DNA of 6,835 nucleotides from Symbiobacteriaceae bacterium (lineage in GTDB: Bacteria; Bacillota_E; Symbiobacteriia; Symbiobacteriales; Symbiobacteriaceae). The position numbers and the translations under genes were made by a program. Below the pieces are notes generated by a model. It was not told the DNA's origin and did no database searches. It saw only the letters and a program-made list of their open reading frames with translations. The stretch spans positions 1-6,835 of the forward strand of contig DAHVXO010000128.1 in the NCBI GenBank assembly GCA_027356675.1. The letters run 5' to 3'. How positions within the stretch are numbered: position 1 is the stretch's first letter; every line of letters starts with the position of its first letter. Below are positions 1 to 6,559 of this stretch, one piece after another.

Positions 1-56
1 TCATCTCCGTCCTCCTCTCGGTGCTCATTCCCGAGAAGCGCAAGACCGAAGAGTAA
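1..56 (+). CDS. 3' end of an unidentified gene, probably a membrane protein (partial)
   Basis: Only the last 17 complete codons are in the window, reading ISVLLSVLIPEKRKTEE and then TAA at 54-56. A hydrophobic stretch (ISVLLSVLI) runs straight into a short charged tail (PEKRKTEE). This is how many polytopic transporters end, for example MFS drug exporters, with a last membrane helix followed by a cytoplasmic tail. The frame is supported by the strong hairpin terminator 20 bases after the stop. The exact family cannot be decided from 17 residues, so the transporter idea is an inference. Confidence 0.6.
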   Translation, partial: ISVLLSVLIPEKRKTEE

Positions 57-75
57 GTCCTCCGGTTCAAAGGAG

Positions 76-111
76 CGGGTCCCCCTCAGTTATGCGAGGG
101 GGGCCCGTTTT
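76..111 (+). terminator. Rho-independent terminator of the upstream partial gene
   Basis: A 12-bp stem (CGGGTCCCCCTC at 76-87 with GAGGGGGGCCCG at 96-107, one T-G wobble) encloses an 8-base loop and is followed by TTTT at 108-111. It begins 20 bases after the stop codon at 56. The opposite strand has no comparable T-run after the stem, so it mainly serves the + strand gene. It separates that gene from the flagellin unit. Confidence 0.88.
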
Positions 112-225
112 CGTGCTACGCCTCCCGGATCCACGGGCACAGGCGGACGAACGCTACCCAGATGCTCCAGAAGGCCGTGAGCCCCGGCGGGATCGCCGAA
201 CGCCGAAGACCCCCTGATACCGGTT

Positions 226-1893
226 TTAGGTGAAGGTGGTTCCGATCGCGGTCCGCCGGGGTGCCAAGGGTTCAGGGGGTGGGCCCTCCAGTAGCGAGAG
301 CACCAGCCTGGGGACGACGTTCGCTTGCGCTGCCATGGCAGCGGCGGAGGACTGCAGGATCTGGAGCCTGGTCATGTTGGCAATCTCGTGGGCGTAGTCC
401 AGGTCAACGATCTGCGAGTAGCTGCGCAGCTCCGCACCGTAGGCTTGTTCATCGGTGTTGCCGGCATGTTGGAGGCGGTTGCCCACGCTTCCCAGGTAGT
501 TGCGGGCGCCGGATAGGATGTCCACCGCGGACTGCAGGAGTTGTGCCGCCTCCTGTGGCCGAGTGGTGACATCGATGCCAGCGATGCCCAGCGTGAAGGT
601 GGTGACCTCGGGCAGGTTGACCGAAAGCTGGTCGGACGCGTTGGGCCCTACCTGAAAGCGGATGTTGCTTGCCTGAGCGGACGACCCGATTTCCCAGGTG
701 ACTGCGAACCCCGTGAGCGGGTTCGTACTGTAGGTCCCGCCGTTGGGAATCACCGTCGACGCGTCGCCCGGGTGGATACCGCCCACGTCCGGCCCGCTCA
801 GCATGCCCGATGTCTGGAGATTCGCCAGGAACGTCCCGCCGTTGGCCTTAAAGTCGGTGATAAACGATGCCTCGTCAAGGCCGACGGTGAAGAGCAGTGC
901 CGTGTCCAGATCGCTGCCGCCGTTGAGGAAGGACATCAGCGTGGACATGCTGGAACCGGCGGCCGTGAGCTGGGCATCGAGGTACCGGGTAGCCAGATAG
1001 GCCGAGGCGTAATGCAAGGTATCATCCGCCCACGGAGTGATCGCATTCACCACGGCTGCGTTGCCATAAGTGCTGATGGCCCCGTTCAGCAGCTCGAGCC
1101 CGCCCGCCATGAAGTCGGAGACCCCTGACTTGAACCAGGACTGAAGGTTCACGTAGTTGCTGCTCCTGGCTAGAATCGCCTGCGTCAGCGCCGACGCCAC
1201 TGCCCGGTCGTTATACACGGGTCCGGGTCCGCCATCAGGTCCGCCGCCGGTGCCGAAGGCTGCGAGGTTGATGTGGAGCTTGAGGTTGTCCAACTTGCCG
1301 TTGACGCCGGGCGTACCAGAAACCCAGGTCGGTTGCTGCCCGGAGGATTCCAGGACGATGGTGAGGGGCGCCCCGCCGCCAAAGATGCCGTAGTACGTGT
1401 TGATCAGACTCTCAGATTGCGCGAGCCAGCCGCTGCGGAGCCCGTTCACAGCCGCAGCGACGGCGGCTGCGTTGCCCGACGGGTTGAGGAGGCGCCGATC
1501 GTTGTAGGTCGTGGTGTCGGCGATGCGGTCAATCTCGGCCAGAATCTGCGCCACCTCAAGCTGGGCGCTGTGCCGATCGCCTGCGGACAGGGTTCCGTTG
1601 GATGCCTGAATGGCGAGTACGTTGGCCCGGTTCAGCAGGCTGTGGACCTCTGCCAGCGCCCCTTCGGCCGTCTGAACCAGCGAGACAGCGTCGGCAGTGC
1701 CCCTTCGTGCCTGCGCCAGGCCCCGAATCTGCCCGAGGAGCCGCTGGGAGATGGCCAGGCCTGCCGCATCATCGCTGGCACCGTTGATTCGCAGTCCAGA
1801 ACTTAAGCGGGCGATGCTTTGCCGGAGGCCCTCATCCGCATTCGTCAGAGCCCGCCATGTCATAACCGTGCCAAACCTATTGCCGATCCGCAT
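226..1893 (-). CDS. fliC: Flagellin with a degenerate flagellinolysin (peptidase-like) central domain
   Basis: This is the structural subunit of the flagellar filament, exported by the flagellar type III system (family knowledge). Residues 1-140 form the conserved N-terminal D0/D1 helices: RLSSGLRINGASDDAAGLAIS at about 30-50, QTAEGALAEV at 74-83 and LAIQASNGT at 93-101. Residues about 445-535 form the conserved C-terminal D1/D0 part, with NRLQ at 472-475, ANMTRLQILQ at 505-514, AAQANVVP at 521-528 and LSLL at 532-535. The 300-residue middle resembles the peptidase domain of flagellinolysins but lacks its catalytic residues (see separate entry). At 555 residues it is far longer than minimal Firmicute flagellins of about 300. 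It extends 20 Pro/Arg/Thr-rich residues beyond LSLL, where flagellins normally stop. The ATG is fixed by a perfect Shine-Dalgarno sequence with a 7-base spacer. No other flagellar genes are visible, so it is an orphan here. No clear terminator follows its stop. Confidence 0.96.
   Translation of the reverse strand: MRIGNRFGTVMTWRALTNADEGLRQSIARLSSGLRINGASDDAAGLAISQRLLGQIRGLAQARRGTADAVSLVQTAEGALAEVHSLLNRANVLAIQASNGTLSAGDRHSAQLEVAQILAEIDRIADTTTYNDRRLLNPSGNAAAVAAAVNGLRSGWLAQSESLINTYYGIFGGGAPLTIVLESSGQQPTWVSGTPGVNGKLDNLKLHINLAAFGTGGGPDGGPGPVYNDRAVASALTQAILARSSNYVNLQSWFKSGVSDFMAGGLELLNGAISTYGNAAVVNAITPWADDTLHYASAYLATRYLDAQLTAAGSSMSTLMSFLNGGSDLDTALLFTVGLDEASFITDFKANGGTFLANLQTSGMLSGPDVGGIHPGDASTVIPNGGTYSTNPLTGFAVTWEIGSSAQASNIRFQVGPNASDQLSVNLPEVTTFTLGIAGIDVTTRPQEAAQLLQSAVDILSGARNYLGSVGNRLQHAGNTDEQAYGAELRSYSQIVDLDYAHEIANMTRLQILQSSAAAMAAQANVVPRLVLSLLEGPPPEPLAPRRTAIGTTFT
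694..1446 (-). other. Peptidase-like hypervariable domain of the flagellin, catalytic motif lost
   Basis: This covers residues about 150-400. From memory of the family, active flagellinolysins show the order: a strand segment like LTLNLDMSDF; a Gly-rich loop; DRxxAHEMTHAVMA; PxWFKEGxAEF; DDYSxGYLxxKYL; FVxDFxANG; DxGSIxGSD. Here the same order reads: LKLHINLAAF (204-213); Gly-rich 215-225; DRAVASALTQAILAR (229-243); LQSWFKSGVSDFMAGG (250-265); DDTLHYASAYLATRYL (290-305); FITDFKANGGTFL (344-356); DVGGIHPGDAS (369-379). HExxH becomes Ser234-Ala235-x-x-Gln238, and the EGxxE segment becomes Ser256-Gly-x-x-Asp260. Codons were checked at 1192-1194 (Ser), 1180-1182 (Gln) and 1126-1128 (Ser). Zinc proteolysis by the normal mechanism is therefore not expected. 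Domain assignment is by pattern recognition without a database search. Confidence 0.8.
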
Positions 1894-1895
1894 GG

Positions 1896-1910
1896 CATCA
1901 CCTCCTGATG
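1896..1910 (-). promoter_or_regulatory. Flagellin ribosome-binding site inside a small hairpin
   Basis: On the - strand, AGGAGGTGAT (1906 down to 1897) matches the 16S rRNA anti-Shine-Dalgarno over 10 bases. Seven bases lie between AGGAGG and the ATG at 1893, so it decides the start. The flanks CATCA and TGATG are perfect inverted repeats, so the transcript can form a 5-bp hairpin presenting GGAGG as its loop. GGA in a hairpin loop over the Shine-Dalgarno is the type of site CsrA binds in flagellin leaders. A CsrA role here is inference. Confidence 0.85.
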
Positions 1911-1929
1911 ACGTGAGTCTCCACCATCT

Positions 1930-1955
1930 ATATCGAATGGGAGAAAATAGTTATA
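1930..1955 (-). promoter_or_regulatory. Candidate sigma-28/sigma-D-type promoter of the flagellin gene
   Basis: On the - strand, TATA (1955-1952), then 14 bases, then TTCGATAT (1937-1930). The motility sigma factor consensus is about TAAA, 14-16 bases, GCCGATAT, so 3 of 4 and 6 of 8 positions match. Transcription would begin near 1922, giving a leader of about 30 bases that includes the Shine-Dalgarno hairpin. Flagellin genes are classic targets of this sigma factor. The same 12-base core recurs in the divergent promoter at 2000-2011. Confidence 0.5.
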
Positions 1956-1980
1956 AAGTATTTCTGATACAAAATCTGCT

Positions 1981-2007
1981 TAATGCGGGGTGACGAGACT
2001 TCGATAA
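1981..2007 (+). promoter_or_regulatory. Candidate sigma-28/sigma-D-type promoter of the giant surface-protein gene
   Basis: TAAT (1981-1984), then 15 bases, then TTCGATAA (2000-2007). This fits TAAA, about 15 bases, GCCGATAA at 3 of 4 and 6 of 8 positions. The element continues as TTCGATAAAGAT (2000-2011), which matches the flagellin promoter element TTCGATATAGAT at 11 of 12 bases. Transcription would start near 2014, giving a leader of 50-60 bases. That leader contains a weak 5-bp hairpin (ATAGG 2014-2018 with CCTAT 2024-2028). I saw no better sigma-A type promoter. Confidence 0.42.
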
Positions 2008-2064
2008 AGATAGATAGGGTTCTCCTATTCCTAAGGGATTCAAAATAAGCAAACTCGAAGGGAA

Positions 2065-5000
2065 ATGGATGGGATGCGAGTGCTTCGGATGCTGATGCGC
2101 CTATGCCTAATGGTCCTCTTGAGCATGACCCTTCTGCCGTGGGGCGTAGGTCTTGCCGCGCCCAGGGAGTCGGTCGTCTATGTCGACGGGGCAGGCCCGG
2201 TCTACCGCATGAACCCGGACGGTACGCAGCGTAAGCAGCTTGTGGCTGCCTTTGTGCAGCCGCCCAGCCGGACGCTACCGGCCCGGGATGGCCTGACCGT
2301 ACTATCATACTCAGGGCTGTTGACGAGCTCGGCGCCGGATGGGAACGCGAGCATCGGGGTGACGCCCGCCGGGTACACCCTGACCAGCGGGTACGCCTAC
2401 TCGCCCGACGGTACCCGCCTCGCCTTCACGGGCAAGACCGCTGCGCAGACTTTTTATGCCGTACACACGATGAACGCTGATGGGTCTGGATCCCCCGTCC
2501 AACTGGCCACACCAACCACCAACGAGATGGTGCTGGACTGGGGCACTCCCGGCGTCTTGTTTCGCGACCAGGACCCCGTGACCAAGGCGATGACACTGTG
2601 GCGAGTGGACCCTGTCACCCTGGTCCGGACCGAAGTGGGGCCGGCCCACTTCAACGTCATGGACGCCCGGTATTCCGCTGACAATCTCTCCATCGCCATG
2701 GTGGGGCAGTACCAGGGCGCTACGAGCGGCAACCGCATCTATACCATGAACGCCGACGGGACCGGGGTTGTCGAGCTGTCCACCGGGTCGGTCACCCTGG
2801 TACCGAACGCCATCGCGTGGTCGATGGACGGTACCCGCGTGGCGGTTAGTGCATACCCCCTCGGTGGTGACGGTATATACCGCATTTACGCCGTAACGCT
2901 GGCAAGCGGTGTGGCGACAGTGATTGCGACGAACCAGGGCACCGGCAGTCCCACCCGCTACGTCTATTGGGGTCTGCTCGAGGATCCCCTGTCGGCCACG
3001 CAGACCGTCGTCGCCAATGTCACCGCCAGTTATGGCGGCACCGCCCTTCTCCAGGCTACGCTGACGTCCGGCGGGTCAGGGGTAGGCGGTAAGTCGCTGA
3101 GTTTTAGTGTGGGCGGGGCGGCGGTGGGCAGCGCGGTCACCGACGCCGCGGGCGTGGCAACCCTGGCTTACCCGGTGGGGCAAGGCGCCGGCGAGTATGC
3201 GGTGCAGGCCACTTTCGCCGGTGATGCCACTCACGGCGCCAGCAGCGGTGGGGGGATACTCTCGGTCACCGCTGCCACTGGAAGGCTCAGCTACTCCGGC
3301 GATCTGGTTGCCACGGGCGGCACATTCATGCTTCGGGGCCGGCTCTCCGTGACGGCAGGGTCCGTCCTGAACGCAGGGAGCCTGCAGTTTGTGCTCTCGC
3401 AGGGCGCGACCACCGTCGGTACCTATACGGCGCCGATCGATTCTACCGGGGTTGGGACGGTCACCCTGCCCGGGCTCGCGGCCGCGGCGTACACGGTGAG
3501 CGTGAGCCTGCCCGCCAATCCCTACTACACGGCCGCACCGGTGACGGCAGCGGTCAAGGCGGGGACGAGCCTGACCGTGGCCGATACCAGCGGTCAGTAC
3601 GCTGATGTCCAGAATCTGACTGCTACCCTGACTTCGGGCGGGTCGCCTGTGGCCGGCAAGACGGTCAGCTTCAGTGTCTCCGGTTCGGCCGTTGGGACAG
3701 CGGTCACGGATGGGGCGGGGGTGGCCTCGCTGGCATACACCGTATCGCAGGGTGCGGGGAGTTATCCGGTGACGGCCGCCTTCAGCGGTGACGCGACCTA
3801 CGCATCAGCGAGCGGCAGCGGGACGCTCACAGTCGCGGCACGGCCGGCGACCCTGGCCTACAGCGGCGACACGGTCGCCAACGGCGGGCCGTTCGTGCTC
3901 AAGGCCACGGTGACGGCGACGGCGGGGAATATCACGCTGGCGGGGCCGGTCACCTTTGTGCTGACGCAGGGTGCGACCACGGTCGGGACATACACGGGCG
4001 CTGTGGATGCCACAGGCACCGCCACGGTCAACCTGCCGTCACTGGCTTCGGCCAACTACACGGTGACGGTGAGCATCAGTAGCCATTACTACACAGCGCC
4101 CGCTGTGAGTGCCAATGTACGGGCAGGCACCCAGCTGACCGTGACCAGCCTGACGGTGACCTACGGCAGCACGGCAACGCTGCAGGCGACGCTCTCGGTG
4201 GCGGGAGCGCCTGTGGTTGGGAAGACAATCAACTTCAGCGTGGGTGCAACGGCAGTGGGCACGGCAGTCGCAGACGCCGCTGGGGTGGCGACGTTGGCGT
4301 ATCCGGTGGGACAGGGTGCGGGCAGTTATCCGGTCACTGCGGCGTTCACCGGGGATGCCACGTACGATGCCTCCAACGGCAGTGGGACCCTGACCGTGAC
4401 GCAGGCCCCGGGAACGCTCAGCTACACAGGCGATACCGCAGCGTCGGGCGGGGCATTCGTCTTGAAGGGCGTGCTGGCGGTGAGCGCCGGGACAGTCACC
4501 AACGCCGGCAGCCTCCAGTTCGTGATCAAGCAGGGCGCGACGGTGGTCGGGACTTATACGGGCACGGTGGACGCCACGGGCACGGCGACGGTCAACCTGG
4601 CTTCGTTGGCCGCAGGTGCATACACGGTGACGCTGAGCCTGCCTGCGAACGCCTACTATACGGCCTCACCGGTGACGGCGACCATTAAGAGTGCGACGGC
4701 GCTGGCGGTCTCCAGCCTATCTGGGCAGTATAGCGATCCGGTGACGCTGCAAGCGACGCTTACGGCGGGCGGGGTCGGTGTGGCTGGTCGAACTGTGGGT
4801 TTCATGGTAAACGGGGCCGCAGTTGGCACTGGCACCACTAACGGTGCCGGGCTGGCGACGCTCCTCTACACCGTTACGCTGCCCGCCGCCTCCTATCCGA
4901 TCCAGGCCGAATTTGCTGGCGATGCCACTTACCCGGCCGCCAGCGGTACGGCGACGCTCACAGTCACCCAGGAGAATGCCACGCTGGCATACACAGGCAG

Positions 5001-6498
5001 CACGACCACTGCCGGCGGACCGCTGAGCCTGGGGGCCAGTCTGACTCAAGCCGCGGACGGCAGCCCGGGGGACATCACACTGGCGGGCAGCGTGCAGTGG
5101 GTAGTGACCAACGCCCTGACCAGCGCCGTGGTTGGCACTTACTCCGGCACTGTCAATGGCGGCGGCTCAGCCTCTGCGGTGACAGGCGGTCTGCAGGACG
5201 TGCCCCACACCGTCCAAACCAGTCTGCTGGCCAACGGATACTTCCAGGCATCTGCGGTCACGACGACGATCAAGGGGTCACCGTCGCTGGCCGCACAGGA
5301 CGCCTCCGGTCAGTATAGCGATCCGGTTACGCTTCTGGCCACCTTGACCGGGGGAGCGGGCGCCATGTCCGGACGCACTGTAGCCTTCAGCGTGGGTGGA
5401 ACGCTTGTTGGCACGGCGATCACCGATGCGTCGGGTGTGGCGAGCCTCAGTTACACGATCGCGCAGCCCGCAGGCAGCTACACGGTCCAGGCTACCTTCG
5501 CCGGAGACTCCTTGTGGATCGGAGCCACAGGTTCGGGAACGCTGACGGTGGCGGCAGAGACAGGCATGATCGCCTACACGGGCCCCGCACTCATGCAGCC
5601 CGGTGCAATCACCCTGTCTGCGCTCTTCACCCAGGCGGCAGATGGCTCCCCTGGCGACACCACAAACGCGTCCCTGTCCTTTACGGCCTTCAACGCCACC
5701 ACCGGCACTACCACGGGACCCTGGACTGCCGGCATGAACGCCGTGGGTAGCGCTGCCACTACCCTGACCCTCCCGGAAGGGCAGTATACCATCACCATCA
5801 CGATGGTTGGCGGCGGCTACTTCACGGCATCGAACGCATCCGGCTCATTGATCGTGGACGGCACTCCGCCCAGCACGCCCCCCGCACCTACCGTAACGCT
5901 GATCTCCTGCCTTGTGGCCCGAGTAACCTGGACCGCATCAACCGATAACCTCAGCGGAGTTGCCACATATCAGGTGTATCGTTCCGTGAACGGCGGCGCC
6001 ATGGCATGGCTGACCACGGTGGGCGCCGGAACCACCACGATTACGGACACGGACATCGTCCCGTCCACAGCCTACCGGTATGCGGTCGTAGCCACAGACC
6101 AGGCGGGGAACAGCTCACCGGTTGGAGGGGTGTCCAGCTCGATTACCCAGAACCCCTGCGCCGCCATCAGCAATACCCTGTTTACCAGGAGCAACTTTCA
6201 AAGCGTAACGACGACCTTCGACGTAACGGCCCCGCAAACGTATGTGAACATCCGCTATCGGGTCTACCTCAAGGGCACTTCCACTCTGGTCCGGGAGTTC
6301 TGGGCTTTTGGGACAGGTACTGCGAACGCACAGTTGTATCCGGGAGTCGGCACATTCGTCCAGGAGACCATCTGGAACGGGCAGACCAATCCCGGCCCCG
6401 GTAAATACACGTTCGTCTCGCAGATTTGGTACGGTGCTACGCCTGCTGCCATGTACGCCAACCCTGCCACCGATTCCAAGAACATCAAAATCAATTAG
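2065..6498 (+). CDS. Large secreted modular protein: propeller-like N-terminus, ten Ig-like domains, FN3, C-terminal beta domain
   Basis: A 1477-residue predicted extracellular protein of unknown exact role. Residues 1-32 are a signal peptide (Arg-rich start, Leu/Met core, cleavage likely near GLAA-PRE). Residues about 35-305 carry TolB/PD40 propeller motifs: MNPDG (49-53), SPDGTRLAF (113-121), MNADG (136-140), MNADG (228-232) and SMDGTRVAV (253-261). Residues about 309-1265 are five tandem A-B pairs of Ig-like domains. Residues about 1266-1363 form an FN3 domain (PPSTPPAPTV, YQVYRSVNG, YRYAVVATDQAGNSSP). Residues 1366-1477 form a beta-rich domain with IWNGQ (1436-1440) and GKYTF (1446-1450), resembling FlgD-Ig or BsuPI folds. 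There is no LPxTG motif, SLH repeat or C-terminal membrane helix. The start is uncertain: ATG at 2065 has the weak GAAGGG too close, and ATG at 2074 gives better spacing and a cleaner signal peptide. It is divergent from the flagellin and shares its promoter element. A role as adhesin, surface-layer or filament-associated protein is inference. Confidence 0.93.
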   Translation: MDGMRVLRMLMRLCLMVLLSMTLLPWGVGLAAPRESVVYVDGAGPVYRMNPDGTQRKQLVAAFVQPPSRTLPARDGLTVLSYSGLLTSSAPDGNASIGVTPAGYTLTSGYAYSPDGTRLAFTGKTAAQTFYAVHTMNADGSGSPVQLATPTTNEMVLDWGTPGVLFRDQDPVTKAMTLWRVDPVTLVRTEVGPAHFNVMDARYSADNLSIAMVGQYQGATSGNRIYTMNADGTGVVELSTGSVTLVPNAIAWSMDGTRVAVSAYPLGGDGIYRIYAVTLASGVATVIATNQGTGSPTRYVYWGLLEDPLSATQTVVANVTASYGGTALLQATLTSGGSGVGGKSLSFSVGGAAVGSAVTDAAGVATLAYPVGQGAGEYAVQATFAGDATHGASSGGGILSVTAATGRLSYSGDLVATGGTFMLRGRLSVTAGSVLNAGSLQFVLSQGATTVGTYTAPIDSTGVGTVTLPGLAAAAYTVSVSLPANPYYTAAPVTAAVKAGTSLTVADTSGQYADVQNLTATLTSGGSPVAGKTVSFSVSGSAVGTAVTDGAGVASLAYTVSQGAGSYPVTAAFSGDATYASASGSGTLTVAARPATLAYSGDTVANGGPFVLKATVTATAGNITLAGPVTFVLTQGATTVGTYTGAVDATGTATVNLPSLASANYTVTVSISSHYYTAPAVSANVRAGTQLTVTSLTVTYGSTATLQATLSVAGAPVVGKTINFSVGATAVGTAVADAAGVATLAYPVGQGAGSYPVTAAFTGDATYDASNGSGTLTVTQAPGTLSYTGDTAASGGAFVLKGVLAVSAGTVTNAGSLQFVIKQGATVVGTYTGTVDATGTATVNLASLAAGAYTVTLSLPANAYYTASPVTATIKSATALAVSSLSGQYSDPVTLQATLTAGGVGVAGRTVGFMVNGAAVGTGTTNGAGLATLLYTVTLPAASYPIQAEFAGDATYPAASGTATLTVTQENATLAYTGSTTTAGGPLSLGASLTQAADGSPGDITLAGSVQWVVTNALTSAVVGTYSGTVNGGGSASAVTGGLQDVPHTVQTSLLANGYFQASAVTTTIKGSPSLAAQDASGQYSDPVTLLATLTGGAGAMSGRTVAFSVGGTLVGTAITDASGVASLSYTIAQPAGSYTVQATFAGDSLWIGATGSGTLTVAAETGMIAYTGPALMQPGAITLSALFTQAADGSPGDTTNASLSFTAFNATTGTTTGPWTAGMNAVGSAATTLTLPEGQYTITITMVGGGYFTASNASGSLIVDGTPPSTPPAPTVTLISCLVARVTWTASTDNLSGVATYQVYRSVNGGAMAWLTTVGAGTTTITDTDIVPSTAYRYAVVATDQAGNSSPVGGVSSSITQNPCAAISNTLFTRSNFQSVTTTFDVTAPQTYVNIRYRVYLKGTSTLVREFWAFGTGTANAQLYPGVGTFVQETIWNGQTNPGPGKYTFVSQIWYGATPAAMYANPATDSKNIKIN
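2989..5859 (+). repeat. Five tandem coding repeats of about 570 bp, each encoding two Ig-like domains (A-B)
   Basis: Approximate units are 2989-3567, 3568-4131, 4132-4692, 4693-5280 and 5281-5859 (residues 309-501, 502-689, 690-876, 877-1072, 1073-1265). The A half carries a pattern like LQATLTxGGxxVxGKTV, then AVGTAVTDAAGVATLxY, then FAGDATYxAASGSGTLTV. The B half carries LAYSGDTxATGG, then QGATTVGTYTGxVDATG, then YTVTVSLPANxYYTA. These are group-3 type bacterial Ig-like folds. Units are diverged rather than recently copied. Units 2, 4 and 5 begin the A domain with SGQYxD, while units 1 and 3 have a shorter form ending in YG. Units 4 and 5 have an extra TQAADGSPGD segment in B. Confidence 0.9.
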
Positions 6499-6518
6499 GA
6501 CTCGCGACGCCCGAACGG

Positions 6519-6544
6519 AAAACGCCCTCGCAAGAGGGCGTTTT
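6519..6544 (+). terminator. Strong intrinsic terminator after the giant gene, symmetrical
   Basis: AAAACGCCCTC (6519-6529), a GCAA tetraloop, and GAGGGCGTTTT (6534-6544) form a perfect 11-bp stem including the A/T pairs. It starts 20 bases after the TAG at 6496-6498. Because the A-tract mirrors the T-tract, the opposite strand also has a hairpin followed by TTTT. It could therefore terminate transcription from the small - strand frame ending at 6560. Confidence 0.93.
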
Positions 6545-6559
6545 CGATTGCATTCAACC

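Noticed and set aside
181..200. Small hairpin CGGCG-GGAT-CGCCG at 185-198 as terminator of the flagellin gene
   Set aside because: Only 5 bp, with no T-run on either strand. Such stems are common by chance at this GC content.
541..1128. 195-codon open frame on the + strand inside the flagellin gene (and similar ones at 261-569 and 1273-1806)
   Set aside because: They lie antisense to a clearly real flagellin, have no plausible family pattern or Shine-Dalgarno, and are expected in GC-rich DNA where the reverse frames of real genes stay open.
694..1446. An active metalloprotease in the flagellin
   Set aside because: The family resemblance invites this call, but there is no HExxH anywhere in the 555 residues, and the codons at the expected positions read Ser, Ala and Gln.
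1928..2308. 126-codon - strand frame running from the giant gene into the divergent promoter region
   Set aside because: It overlaps the signal peptide and head coding sequence and both promoter elements. Its product is a low-complexity Arg/Pro/Ala-rich sequence typical of a shadow frame.
2989..5859. Recent repeat expansion, phase-variable repeat or assembly duplication
   Set aside because: The five units differ at many positions, including heavy synonymous change, and vary in length by whole codons. This is old divergence, not recent copying or slippage.
6160..6498. Cell-wall sorting signal at the end of the giant protein
   Set aside because: There is no LPxTG-like motif, hydrophobic helix or basic tail; the protein ends KNIKIN after a beta-rich domain.
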